Part shown: piece after piece, positions 1 through 7,586 of the stretch
How the letters are laid out: each line of letters starts with the position of its first letter
Position numbering within the stretch: the stretch's first letter is position 1
Source: CAWEPK01 sp049521495
GTDB taxonomy: Bacteria; Desulfobacterota; Syntrophorhabdia; Syntrophorhabdales; WCHB1-27
Length of the DNA: 15,552 nucleotides
Assembly: GCA_049521495.1 (NCBI GenBank)
Contig: JBEKOT010000061.1
Span: 1 to 15,552, forward strand
Reading direction: 5' to 3'
Notes under the pieces: generated by a model
Databases searched by the model: none
What the model was told of the DNA's origin: nothing
What the model saw: the letters and a program-made list of their open reading frames with translations, nothing else
Made by a program: the position numbers and the translations under genes

Positions 1-367
1 TCTCGTAGTGGCGGATTACCGACGGCTGGTCCAGGGGATAGTAGTACGGTATAGCCACGAGCACGCCGTCGGCCCCCGTGCCGGCCGCAGCCTTGACCTG
101 CTCGATTGTGCGCTTCGTGCCGGGCTCGCCGCAGCCGATCAGGACCGGGACTTTCCCCTGCGCCTCCTCAAGGGTCGCCTCAATCGCGTCGTTGCGCATC
201 CTCTCGGTCATCGCCGGAAATTCGCCCGTGCTTCCCAGGACAAGCACACCGTGCACGCCCCCGTCCAGACAATACCGGACGACCCCGCGCATCGCCGTCT
301 TGTCGACCTCCTCTTCCGGCGTAAGCGCGGTAGCCATGGCCGGATAGACACCCTTCAATTTCAGCAC
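1..367 (-). CDS. DapA/N-acetylneuraminate lyase family protein, N-terminal part (runs off window)
   Basis: This is the 5' part (122 codons) of a class I aldolase of the dihydrodipicolinate synthase/NAL superfamily, (beta/alpha)8 enzymes that use a Schiff-base lysine to condense or cleave pyruvate-type substrates. Visible family features are the N-terminal GVYPAMATALTPEEEVD strand, the substrate-loop motif GVLVLGSTGEFPAMT at about residues 43-57 (the GxxGE signature), and a GADGVLVAIPYYYPLDQ stretch where the family has its P-Y-Y motif. The catalytic lysine lies beyond the window. The start is GTG at 367-365, chosen because a good Shine-Dalgarno (GAGGGGAG) sits 9 bases upstream and the protein begins right at the family's first strand. 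The family covers DapA, NAL, HOGA and several sugar-acid aldolases. Substrate cannot be assigned from this half, and many DapA paralogues are catabolic rather than lysine-biosynthetic. The broken dehydrogenase on the other side of the gap suggests a catabolic setting, which is inference. Confidence 0.9.
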   Translation of the reverse strand, partial: MLKLKGVYPAMATALTPEEEVDKTAMRGVVRYCLDGGVHGVLVLGSTGEFPAMTERMRNDAIEATLEEAQGKVPVLIGCGEPGTKRTIEQVKAAAGTGADGVLVAIPYYYPLDQPSVIRHYE

Positions 368-732
368 TTACCGCCACTCCCCTCTCGGCTGCTCTCCCCG
401 AAGGAAACGCTTCATCCGGGCGCCGGGCCCTTGCCTTTTGTAATATTGCATAATTTTTCAAATAAGCCAATTGAATATTTCATTCAGAGCCGGACGCTTG
501 CTGCCTTATGCTAATGACTGCGGGAACATAGCGCGCGCCTCCCTGGAATCTCTCCGACCTTCTCAGGGCGAGCGCATTTGAAAAACTATTCCATAATCCA
601 AATGTGGGAGGCCAGATAGCGACGGGCCTTTGGACAGGCGGCGGGTGTGGGTTACCGACTCGTCCATGTGAAAGGGCAGCTTAGAAAAGCACGCGACGAC
701 TTCCGGCGAGGTAAAATGCCCCCCGTAGCGAA

Positions 733-784
733 GGAGCTGTCAAGTCTGGAGCGAGCAAGTCTGTGCGAGCGATAGGACGGCTCC
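733..784. other. Stem-loop with internal direct repeat
   Basis: GGAGCTGTC (733-741) pairs with GACGGCTCC (776-784), giving a 9-bp stem with one G-T wobble around a 34-base loop. From 741 the sequence carries two near-identical adjacent units, CAAGTCTGGAGCGAG and CAAGTCTGTGCGAG. No T-tract follows on either strand, so it does not look like an intrinsic terminator. It could be a structured RNA, a remnant of a mobile palindromic repeat, or chance in GC-rich sequence. Confidence 0.4.
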
Positions 785-800
785 AAAGCGGTGGGGGGAT

Positions 801-1025
801 GGGGCGGGCCTTCGGTTGCACAATGGATAGACCTCGGGCATGAGAGTCGTCTAAGCGATAAAGGCGTGCGTTGGCGTGCCCGGGGGGAGCGCTTGACGGA
901 AGAAGGAGCGTCAGCTTTTCTCGGTGCTGAGGCGGGACGGGGCGGGCCTTCGGCTAAGCAATGTGTAGACCTCGGGCATGAGAGCCGGCTTACAGGTAAA
1001 GGCGTGCGTTGGCGAGCCCGGGGGG
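801..1025. repeat. Two-copy direct repeat, 87-base unit, 138-base period
   Basis: Copy 1 (801-887) and copy 2 (939-1025) align without gaps. By eye I count 13 mismatches in 87 positions, about 85 percent identity. Both copies start GGGGCGGGCCTTCGG, contain an identical core AGACCTCGGGCATGAGAG, and end with a shared AAGGCGTGCGTTGGCG and a run of Gs. In copy 1 the core is flanked by TAGAC and GTCTA, which could form a short stem. The 138-base period is a multiple of three and one frame stays open through both copies, but the encoded sequence has no recognisable domain. The repeat could be an intergenic repeat family, a duplicated small RNA, or relics of a coding repeat. Confidence 0.7.
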
Positions 1026-1168
1026 CAACTTACCGACCACGCCTTCGGCGCGGTGCCCGGGCGACGAAAGAGAGGCTCCCCAAATGCGGTTGCCCTGGGC
1101 CTTCTTAAAACCTCTTGTGGTCAGGGGCCGAATCTGTTAGGGTAAGAAAAAAAGAACAAGGGGGATGA

Positions 1169-2141
1169 ATGGCGGGCAAGAAGCACAGGATCGCGGTCAT
1201 CATGGGTGACGGCATCGGAAAAGAGGTTGCACCGCGGGGTATGAGGGTTCTTGACGCTGCGGGCCGGAGGTTCGGCTTCACTCTCGCCTGGGAGACTTTC
1301 CCTTGGGGCTGCGAATACTTTACCGCCACCGGCCGGATGATGCCCGCCGACGGACTCGATATCCTCAAGACACGTCAACCTGCGGCCCGTAAAAACCATG
1401 AAGGGGGTGACGAGCCCCTTGAGGCACATCGGGGAGGGGGACATAGACTTCTTTGTCGTCAGGGAGAACAACGAGGGCGAATACTCAAACGTGGGCGGCA
1501 AGATGTACGAAGGGACCGAGCAGGAATTCGTGGTCCAGGAGACTATCTTTACCCGGGCCGGCGTAGAGAGGGTAATGCGGTTCGCCTTCGAGCTGGCAAG
1601 GAAGAGGGCCAAGAAGCAGGTCACGTCGGCCACGAAGTCGAACGGCATCATGTTCACGATGCCTTATTGGGACGAGACGTTCGGGCGCATATCCAGGCAA
1701 TACCCCGACGTAAAAACGGAGCAGTACCATATCGACGCCCTCGCGGCCATGTTCGTGCAGCACCCGGAGAGGTTCGACGTGGTGGTGGGAAGCAATCTCT
1801 TCGGCGATATCCTCTCCGATCTCGGCCCTGCGGTCGCAGGGGGCCTCGGCATTGCGCCCTCTGCCAGCCTCAACCCCGAGCGGGCGTTTCCGTCCACCTT
1901 TGAGCCGGTCCACGGCTCCGCTCCCGATATAGCGGGCAGGGGGATCGCCAACCCCATCGGCCAGATACTCTCGGGAGCGATGATGGTCGAACACCTTGGC
2001 TACCCGGAGGCGGCGGGGGCAATCGAGAGGGCGGTAGAGGTTGCGGTGGGGGAGAGGGGCATAAAGACGAAAGACCTGGGCGGCGACGCATCGACCGAAG
2101 AAGTGGGGAAGGCAGTAGGCGACCTCGTCAGCGTTGTCTGA
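1169..2141 (+). pseudogene. Tartrate/D-malate/isopropylmalate-type dehydrogenase, disrupted by internal deletion and frameshift
   Basis: The encoded protein belongs to the NAD-dependent beta-decarboxylating dehydrogenases (IPMDH/tartrate dehydrogenase/D-malate dehydrogenase), which oxidise 2-hydroxy-diacids using Mg2+. The first 67 codons (1169-1369) give a normal N-terminus, with IAVIMGDGIGKEV and a GRMMPADGLDILK segment. From 1371 the homology resumes in another frame at HVNLRPVKTMKGVTSPL and continues intact to the TGA at 2139-2141. That part includes FFVVRENNEGEYSNVGG, SNGIMFTMPYWDE, the metal-site stretch GSNLFGDILSDLGPA and the NAD-binding FEPVHGSAPDIAG. The tartrate-dehydrogenase-like wording favours TtuC/DmlA over LeuB. 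Missing between 1369 and 1371 are roughly 35 residues that the family has here, including the LLxxIRxxFDQY segment with a substrate-binding arginine. One stray base (1370) joins the parts out of frame. Start ATG 1169 follows AAGGGGG. Translation could restart at ATG 1398, but the product would lack part of the active site. A genuine pseudogene or an assembly error both fit. Confidence 0.88.
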
Positions 2142-2167
2142 AGCCTCACGCGGAACGAGCGGCCGGG

Positions 2168-2902
2168 TTAGTATTTGATCCCTCTCAGGAATAGCCCATG
2201 GGCAGGTGCGGTGGGACCCGCCTTTTCCCTTGCCAGCGAATCGAGCACTTCCTTGAAGCCCTCCCCGTCCATCCGGCCTTGCCCGACCTCGATCAGGGTG
2301 CCCACGATGTTCCTCATCATGTAGCGCAAAAACCCCGTGGCCTCGACGATCACGTAGACCATCTCCCCCTTCGCTGCAAGGGCCGCCCTCCTCACCTCGC
2401 GCACGGTGCTCCTGTACACCTCATCCTTCTTCTTGAACGCGGAAAAATCGTGCTCGCCCCGGATGAACTCGAGGGCGCTCTTCATTTGGCCTACGTCGAG
2501 TCGGTGGGGGAAGTGGAGGACGTAACGGGCAAGGAACGGGGAGTTACAGGGCCTGTTGAGGATGCAGTAGACATAGGTCTTGCTCTTTGCCGAGTACCGG
2601 GCGTGGAAGGCTTCATCCCCATCCGACGCGTCGCGGACCCTTATGTCGCGAGGCAGGAGGCTGTTGAGCCCTCTCGTCAGGCTCTGACGGTCCAGGCCCT
2701 TATCCGTCCTGAAGTTGACGACCTGCCCCATGGCGTGGACCCCGCTGTCCGTCCTTGCACCCGCGCAGATCTTCACATCGTGGTCGAGGATCTTTTCGAC
2801 GGTCCCCGCAAAAGTCGCCTCCAGGGTTCGCGCATTCGGCTGCCGCTGCCATCCGTGGTAGTCGGTCCCGTCATAGGAAAGGGTAAGGCAGATATTCCTC
2901 AC
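2168..2902 (-). CDS. truA: tRNA pseudouridine(38-40) synthase TruA
   Basis: The 244-residue protein matches TruA, which isomerises uridines 38, 39 and 40 in the tRNA anticodon stem in the cytoplasm. The N-terminal strand LTLSYDGTDYHGWQRQP is followed by the catalytic motif GARTDSGVHAMGQVVNF, with the nucleophilic aspartate at residue 52. The central region has KTYVYCILN and HDFSAFKKK, and the second half carries EATGFLRYMMRNIVGTLIEVG, the conserved GFLxxMxRxIVG signature. Length is usual for the family (240-270). The start is GTG at 2902-2900, 25 bases after the stop of the lipoprotein gene upstream. A weak AAGGA about 20 bases upstream is the only Shine-Dalgarno visible, so coupling to the upstream gene is possible. 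It converges on the dehydrogenase pseudogene, with 26 bases between stops and no obvious terminator. Confidence 0.96.
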   Translation of the reverse strand: MRNICLTLSYDGTDYHGWQRQPNARTLEATFAGTVEKILDHDVKICAGARTDSGVHAMGQVVNFRTDKGLDRQSLTRGLNSLLPRDIRVRDASDGDEAFHARYSAKSKTYVYCILNRPCNSPFLARYVLHFPHRLDVGQMKSALEFIRGEHDFSAFKKKDEVYRSTVREVRRAALAAKGEMVYVIVEATGFLRYMMRNIVGTLIEVGQGRMDGEGFKEVLDSLAREKAGPTAPAHGLFLRGIKY

Positions 2903-2927
2903 GGCAAGCCCGAGGAGTGGTCCTTTT

Positions 2928-3299
2928 TCAGGGCAGGCCCTCCTTCTGGGTTTGCGGCTTTCCGGGGCTCCCGTTCTTGCCGTTTGCGGCCTGGTCTTTT
3001 TTCACTGTCCTATTCTTGTCCCCTTCGGTCCTCTTCTGAACTGCAGCCCGCGTTTCTTCGATCTTACCCTGCATCTCCGCACGCTCGTCCTCGGCCTTTT
3101 TCCGGAGGGCCTGCTTTTCCCCTTCCACCTTCGTGCTCAGGTCCCCAAGCTCCTTCTTCAGACCGATTATCTCGGCCTTTAGATAGTTGTTTTCCTCCCG
3201 GAGCAGCCTGATCTCGTCCTTAAGCCGATTGTTTTCTTTCTCATAGGTGTTGCAGGCGAGAAGCAGCAGGGGCAAACAAAGAAAAACCAAACGCTTCAT
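2928..3299 (-). CDS. Small coiled-coil lipoprotein of unknown function
   Basis: A 123-residue protein begins with a classic lipoprotein signal peptide: MKR, a leucine-rich hydrophobic stretch, and the lipobox LLAC with the lipidated cysteine at residue 16. The mature part is almost entirely charged coiled coil (about residues 20-95, with leucine/isoleucine heptads such as NRLKDEIRLLREENNYLKAE). A hydrophilic lysine/glutamine/glycine tail follows. No catalytic domain is seen. It is likely anchored in the outer or inner membrane facing the periplasm, perhaps as a scaffold, but no specific function can be assigned. The frame is open further upstream to 3443, but ATG 3299 is preferred: it starts exactly at the signal peptide and has GGAG about 12 bases upstream. 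It lies directly upstream of truA and divergent from gyrA. Confidence 0.82.
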   Translation of the reverse strand: MKRLVFLCLPLLLLACNTYEKENNRLKDEIRLLREENNYLKAEIIGLKKELGDLSTKVEGEKQALRKKAEDERAEMQGKIEETRAAVQKRTEGDKNRTVKKDQAANGKNGSPGKPQTQKEGLP

Positions 3300-3484
3300 G
3301 ATAATTATTCTCCACGATGTCGGTCCGATTGTCAACGCCTTGTTAATTATGGTAGAGTATAACCCGGCTTTGACCGTTTTTTCGGGAAGAAAAGAGCCCT
3401 GCAAAAGACGAATCTCGGATAGGTCCCGACAGGCCGCCGCCATAAAGGTCCTACCGGAAACAGTGAAAAGATGTAAGGAGAATC

Positions 3485-5902
3485 ATGCCCACAGCAACTG
3501 TAATACCTATAGAAAACGAGATGAGGCGGTCCTATCTGGACTACGCCATGAGCACCATCATCGGCAGGGCGCTCCCGGACGCCAGGGACGGGCTGAAACC
3601 TGTGCATCGGAGGATCCTCTTTGCCATGTACGAGTTGAACAATACCCATGACAAACCGTACAAGAAGTCAGCGAGGGTCGTGGGCGATGTGATAGGCAAG
3701 TACCACCCCCATGGCGACCAGGCCGTTTACGACGCCATAGCCAGGATGGTCCAGGACTTTTCATTGAGGTATCCCCTCATCGACGGTCAAGGCAACTTCG
3801 GCTCTATAGACGGCGACGCCCCTGCAGCCATGCGGTACACGGAGGTCAGGCTCTCCAGGATCGCGGAGGAGATACTGGAGGACATAGAGAAGGACACGGT
3901 TACCTTCAAGCTGAACTACGACGAGTCGCTCAAAGAGCCCATCGTTCTACCCTCGCGCACCCCGAACCTCCTCGTAAACGGTTCGTCCGGGATCGCAGTC
4001 GGTATGGCGACCAACATACCGCCCCACAACATGACGGAAGTGATAAACGGTACGATAGCTTTCATAGACAACCCGTCTATCACGATCGGGGAGCTGATGG
4101 AGCACATACCGGGCCCGGATTTCCCCACTGAGGCCCTCATCTACGGCAGGAAAGGCATAAGGGACGCATACGAGACGGGTCGCGGCCACATCCTGCTCAG
4201 GGCTACGACGAACATCGAGAAGAGCAAAAAGGACGGCCGGGAGTCGATCATCATCACCCAGCTCCCCTATCAGGTCAACAAGGCACGGCTCATAGAAGGA
4301 ATCGTAGAGCTGGTCAACGAAAAGAAGATAGAGGGCATATCGAACATAAGGGACGAGTCGAACCGGGAGGGGATCAGGGTCGTCATCGAGCTCAAGAGGA
4401 ACGAGATGGCCCTGCCGATCCTCAATAAGCTCTACAAGCAGACTCAGCTCCAGACGACCTTCGGCATCATCTTTCTCACCATTGTGAACAACCAGCCGAA
4501 ATACCTGAGCCTGAAGGAGATGATAAGCCAGTTCGTCAATTTCAGGAAGGAAGTGGTAACGCGCAGATCTACCTTCGAGTTGAACAAGGCGCAGGACCGG
4601 CTCCATATCCTTGAGGGCCTCAAGACCGCCCTCGACCACATCGACCAGGTGGTCGCCCTCATCAGGCGGGCTAAAAACACTGAAGAGGCGAGAAGCGGTC
4701 TTATGACCACCTTTCGGCTCTCCGAGAAGCAGGCCCAGAGCATCCTGGACATGCGCCTTGCCCGTCTTACGTCGCTCGAGCGCACAAAGATAACGGACGA
4801 GCTCAAGAGCATCCAGGAAGAGATAAAGCGGCTATCGGCAATCCTCCGGGAAGAGGGCCTGCTCATGGACCTCATCAAGAAAGAGCTCATCGAGGTCAAG
4901 GAGAAGTACGGGGACGAAAGGCTCACGGAAATAGTGGACGAGCTGCCCGAGATCACCATCGAGGACATGATCAAGGAAGAAGAGGTGGTGGTCACCATCA
5001 CCTACGGCGGCTATATAAAAAGGACATCCCTCGACCAGTACAAACAGCAACTCCGCGGGGGCAAAGGCAAGATCGGCATCTCGGTTAGGGAGGACGATTT
5101 CGTAAACCAGCTCTATATCGCTTCTACCCATTCCTACATCATCCTTTTTACGACTGCCGGGAGAGCGCATATCAGGAAAGTACACACCATACCGGAAGCG
5201 CCGCTCTCTTCCAAAGGGAGACCGGTTATCAACCTGATAAAGGCGGAGAAGAACGAGAAGATCACCGCGGTTACGCACGTAAGAGACTTTCCGGGCGACA
5301 AGTATCTCTTCCTCGCCACCCGTAAAGGGAAGGTGAAAAAGATCAGCCAGGGTCTTTTGAAGAACGTGCGGAGCACGGGCATCAAGGTGATAGCACTGCC
5401 CGAGGACGACCACTTGATGGACGTGCTGCCCCTCGACTCCGGGGCAGAGGTCGTGCTTGCGACGAAAAAGGGCATGACCATCCGGTTCAGAGAAAAGGAC
5501 ATAAGGTCCATGGGAAGGGAAGCGTACGGCGTGAGGGGCATAAAGCTCCGTGAGGGTGACGAGCTCGTCTCCGTCGACGTCGTGACCGACGAATGCTCGC
5601 TCTTCACGGTCACGGAAAAGGGGTTCGGAAAGCGAGTCAACTGTTCCGAGTACAAGGCACAGGCACGGGACGGCATCGGCGTAATAAACGTGAAGTGCGA
5701 GCAGAAGAACGGCGATGTGTTAGGCGTTAAGCGCCTCAGCCGGAACGACGAGGTCATCCTCGTCACCAACACGGGAAGGACCATAAGGTTCAACGCGGAA
5801 AGCATACCCGTCCACCTCAGAGGAGGCCTCGGCGTAAAGCTCATGGGGCTCAAGGACGACGAGGAGAGGATAAGCGGCTTCGGCACGATAAGCGAAGACT
5901 GA
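3485..5902 (+). CDS. gyrA: DNA gyrase subunit A
   Basis: This 805-residue protein is GyrA, the DNA-breakage and rejoining subunit of gyrase, which introduces negative supercoils as an A2B2 complex with GyrB. The breakage-reunion domain (about residues 1-500) contains ARDGLKPVHRRILFAM, the quinolone-determining stretch YHPHGDQAVYD (73-83) and the catalytic tyrosine Y118 in AAMRYTEVRLS. A coiled-coil region (about 360-485) follows. The C-terminal beta-pinwheel (about 495-800) carries the GyrA box QLRGGKG at 522-528 (usual form QRRGGKG) and repeated blades. The GyrA box supports gyrase rather than ParC. The protein ends soon after the pinwheel and lacks the long acidic tail of E. coli GyrA (875 residues). 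Start ATG 3485 has TAAGGAG four bases upstream. The residue equivalent to E. coli Ser83 is Gln79, while Asp87 is conserved as Asp83. gyrB is not in the window. gpsA follows in the same direction after a hairpin-rich gap. Confidence 0.97.
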   Translation: MPTATVIPIENEMRRSYLDYAMSTIIGRALPDARDGLKPVHRRILFAMYELNNTHDKPYKKSARVVGDVIGKYHPHGDQAVYDAIARMVQDFSLRYPLIDGQGNFGSIDGDAPAAMRYTEVRLSRIAEEILEDIEKDTVTFKLNYDESLKEPIVLPSRTPNLLVNGSSGIAVGMATNIPPHNMTEVINGTIAFIDNPSITIGELMEHIPGPDFPTEALIYGRKGIRDAYETGRGHILLRATTNIEKSKKDGRESIIITQLPYQVNKARLIEGIVELVNEKKIEGISNIRDESNREGIRVVIELKRNEMALPILNKLYKQTQLQTTFGIIFLTIVNNQPKYLSLKEMISQFVNFRKEVVTRRSTFELNKAQDRLHILEGLKTALDHIDQVVALIRRAKNTEEARSGLMTTFRLSEKQAQSILDMRLARLTSLERTKITDELKSIQEEIKRLSAILREEGLLMDLIKKELIEVKEKYGDERLTEIVDELPEITIEDMIKEEEVVVTITYGGYIKRTSLDQYKQQLRGGKGKIGISVREDDFVNQLYIASTHSYIILFTTAGRAHIRKVHTIPEAPLSSKGRPVINLIKAEKNEKITAVTHVRDFPGDKYLFLATRKGKVKKISQGLLKNVRSTGIKVIALPEDDHLMDVLPLDSGAEVVLATKKGMTIRFREKDIRSMGREAYGVRGIKLREGDELVSVDVVTDECSLFTVTEKGFGKRVNCSEYKAQARDGIGVINVKCEQKNGDVLGVKRLSRNDEVILVTNTGRTIRFNAESIPVHLRGGLGVKLMGLKDDEERISGFGTISED

Positions 5903-6103
5903 GGGGACAAGCAAGCCTTTAAATGCTCCTTCCTTTTTATGAGGGGGACGACCCACTGCGTGGGTACCCCGATTGGCTTTGCCAATGGAGGGGGCGACGC
6001 AAGCCCCAGGAATAAATCCGTTGAGGGGGAAGGCTCCGGCGGCTTCGCTGACGGAGGGGGCGCTGAGCCCCGGTAATTGCAAAGCGAGGACTGAGGGGAC
6101 AGG
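5891..6103. repeat. 21-base direct repeat bounding a hairpin-rich insert between gyrA and gpsA
   Basis: AGCGAAGACTGAGGGGACAAG (5891-5911, containing the gyrA stop) recurs as AGCGAGGACTGAGGGGACAGG (6083-6103, containing the gpsA ribosome-binding site). There are 19 matches in 21 positions and the copies are offset by 192 bases. The 171 bases between them hold five consecutive small stem-loops: ACCCA/TGGGT (5951-5965), ATTGG/CCAAT (5972-5986), GGGGC/GCCCC (5991-6007), CTCCG/CGGAG (6034-6056) and GGGGC/GCCCC (6057-6071). The third and fifth share a GGAGGGGGCG...GCCCC design, and both halves begin GAGGGGG (5941-5947; 6023-6029, with one substitution at most). No transposase frame is present. This looks like a small inserted palindromic repeat element, or a cluster of intergenic repeats, with a target-like duplication. 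None of the stems is followed by a T-tract. Confidence 0.75.
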
Positions 6104-6104
6104 A

Positions 6105-7097
6105 ATGAATGTGGCGGTCATAGGCGCAGGCGCATGGGGCACGGCTTTCTCCATGCAACTGGCCTCCGCCGGCCACAGGGTCCTCTTGTGGGTTTACGAG
6201 CCCGATCTCTTCTGGCTCATGAGTGAGACCAGGGAGAACGTATATTACCTCCCGGGGTTCACCCTTGCCGAAGGCATCGACCTTACGGACGACCTTCGGG
6301 CAGCCGTCGCTTTCGCGGAAGACTTAGTCCTCGCCACGCCCTCTTTTGCGCTGAGACCGACCCTTCAGCGTGTCGCGGGCGCCCTTTCAGGCAAGCGCAT
6401 GCTGGTCCTCACGAAGGGGCTCGAGCGGGGGACGCTCTTCCGCGCGAGCCAGGTAATCGAGGACGTCGTCGGCCGGGACGCCCCTTGCGCTGTCCTGTCC
6501 GGCCCTTCATTCGCAATCGAGGTCGCGAAAGGTCATTTCACCTCGGTGGTCGTCGCGGCTGCAGGCAGGGGGCTGGCGCGCCATTTCCAGAAAATGAGCC
6601 ATACCGAGCGATTCCGCGTCTATACGAGCGAAGACACAGCGGGGGTGGAGCTGGGCGGGGCGCTCAAGAACGTGATGGCCATCGGGGCCGGCATCATCGA
6701 GGGACTCGGTCTTGGAAGCAACACGCTGGCAGCCTATATCACGCGCGCCTTGGCGGAGATCAAGAGACTGGGCAGGGCCATCGGGGCACGGGAAACAACC
6801 TTCATGGGTCTTTCGGGAATGGGCGATCTGATCCTCACGTGCACGGGCCCGCTGAGTAGGAACAGGACCTTCGGCCTCGAGCTCGCAAGGGGCGGGGACC
6901 CGCGCGAGCTAATAGCATCCAGGAAGGCCGTGGTCGAGGGTTTCTATACCATCGATGCAGCCCACAAGCTCGCCGGCAACCTGGGCACGGAGATGCCCAT
7001 AACCGAGGAGCTCTATCGCGTAGTTTACGGCGGCAAGGACATTGAGGTCGCCTTCGAGGATATACGCAGGAGAGAAACGAAGGACGAGGACGAGTAA
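6105..7097 (+). CDS. gpsA: Glycerol-3-phosphate dehydrogenase [NAD(P)+]
   Basis: This 330-residue cytosolic enzyme reduces dihydroxyacetone phosphate to sn-glycerol-3-phosphate, the backbone for phospholipid synthesis. The Rossmann NAD(P)-binding motif GAGAWGTA is at residues 7-14. VLTKGLERGT carries the conserved K104, and LSGPSFAIEVAKG follows at about 131-143. VELGGALKNVMAIGAGI carries K188, the presumed catalytic lysine. The C-terminal substrate domain shows GLSGMGDLILTCTGPLSRNR (235-254). The length is normal for GpsA. ATG 6105 is chosen because GAGGGG lies 6 bases upstream and it starts exactly at the first beta strand. The frame is open back to 5973, but only through the repeat insert. 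The C-terminus ends in an acidic ETKDEDE tail. It converges on cheX with only 7 bases between the stops. It may share a transcript with gyrA, which is inference. Confidence 0.96.
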   Translation: MNVAVIGAGAWGTAFSMQLASAGHRVLLWVYEPDLFWLMSETRENVYYLPGFTLAEGIDLTDDLRAAVAFAEDLVLATPSFALRPTLQRVAGALSGKRMLVLTKGLERGTLFRASQVIEDVVGRDAPCAVLSGPSFAIEVAKGHFTSVVVAAAGRGLARHFQKMSHTERFRVYTSEDTAGVELGGALKNVMAIGAGIIEGLGLGSNTLAAYITRALAEIKRLGRAIGARETTFMGLSGMGDLILTCTGPLSRNRTFGLELARGGDPRELIASRKAVVEGFYTIDAAHKLAGNLGTEMPITEELYRVVYGGKDIEVAFEDIRRRETKDEDE

Positions 7098-7104
7098 GGA
7101 GACC

Positions 7105-7575
7105 CTACTCGAAAGAGAAATCCAGGAACAGGTTCTCCTGGGCGCCGTCGGCCTGAAATGTAAAAGGCAGAGAGACGACCGGAAGCTTGGTGATAAAGTT
7201 GATTTCCACATCTTGGCCTACCACCACCGTCGGGAGCGCCGCGTTCAGCTTGTAGCCGACCTTCTCGATCTCCACCCGGGTTTGGCCCCAAATGATGTTA
7301 GTGAGCTCGCCGATTGCATCGACGACGTCCGGCGTTACGGAAGAGGCATCCTCCGCCACGATCCTTTTGTAGACGAATATTGCCCCGGCGGTGCTGAAGG
7401 CAAGGTTGAATATGCCCTTTTTGTCACCGGCAAACCCGATGACCCCTGTTACGTCTCCGGAGCTGCGGGCGCTTGTTTTCAGAATGGGCTTGCCCATGAC
7501 GATATCAAGCCCGAGCATTGTCTTGAAGACCCGTTGCACGGCAGTCAGATATGCATTGACGAATCCTGCGTCCAT
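7105..7575 (-). CDS. cheX: CheX-type chemotaxis phosphatase
   Basis: This 156-residue protein matches the CheC/CheX/FliY-type CheY-phosphate phosphatases, specifically CheX, which acts as a dimer and dephosphorylates CheY-P to end the motor signal. The catalytic ExxN signature is visible in DAIGELTNIIWGQTR, with Glu90 and Asn93. The N-terminal helix FVNAYLTAVQRVFKTMLG and the strand VTGVIGFAGDKKGIFNLAFS are typical of the fold. There is a single ExxN motif, as in CheX (CheC has two). The start at 7575 is ATG, with only a weak GGCGGG ribosome-binding site. It lies 11 bases after the cheY stop, so translation is probably coupled and both come from the cheY promoter. The pairing with cheY supports the assignment. 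Confidence 0.88.
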   Translation of the reverse strand: MDAGFVNAYLTAVQRVFKTMLGLDIVMGKPILKTSARSSGDVTGVIGFAGDKKGIFNLAFSTAGAIFVYKRIVAEDASSVTPDVVDAIGELTNIIWGQTRVEIEKVGYKLNAALPTVVVGQDVEINFITKLPVVSLPFTFQADGAQENLFLDFSFE

Positions 7576-7586
7576 CCGCCACCCGC

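Larger units (their letters stand above)
368..1168. other. Long gene-poor interval with AT-rich segment, hairpin and direct repeat
   Basis: No convincing coding region is seen in these roughly 800 bases on either strand. The part nearest the DapA-like gene (about 440-500) is markedly AT-rich against GC-rich surroundings and probably contains that gene's promoter, but no good -35/-10 pair could be fixed. The middle holds a long stem-loop (733-784), followed by a two-copy direct repeat (801-887 and 939-1025). The short open frames across the repeat encode arginine/glycine-rich sequence without recognisable domains. The last 60 bases lead into the dehydrogenase pseudogene, with a purine-rich ribosome-binding region just before 1169. 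Confidence 0.6.

Noticed and set aside
791..1108. Open frame of 105 codons across the direct repeat
   Set aside because: Its length follows from the in-phase 138-base duplication in GC-rich DNA. There is no ribosome-binding site and no recognisable domain, and the composition is Arg/Gly-rich.
2198..3211. 337-codon open frame on the plus strand
   Set aside because: It is opposite truA and the lipoprotein gene, both with clear homology or signal peptide.
3329..3334. Perfect TTGACA on the minus strand before the lipoprotein gene
   Set aside because: A -10 at 17 bases would be GAGAAT, overlapping the ribosome-binding site and putting the transcription start at the start codon.
3300..3443. Upstream extension of the lipoprotein gene
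   Set aside because: The signal peptide and lipobox start exactly at ATG 3299, and an N-terminal extension would block export.
5973..6104. Upstream extension of gpsA by 44 codons
   Set aside because: The extension is translated only from the hairpin insert. The true family N-terminus begins at ATG 6105 with a good Shine-Dalgarno.
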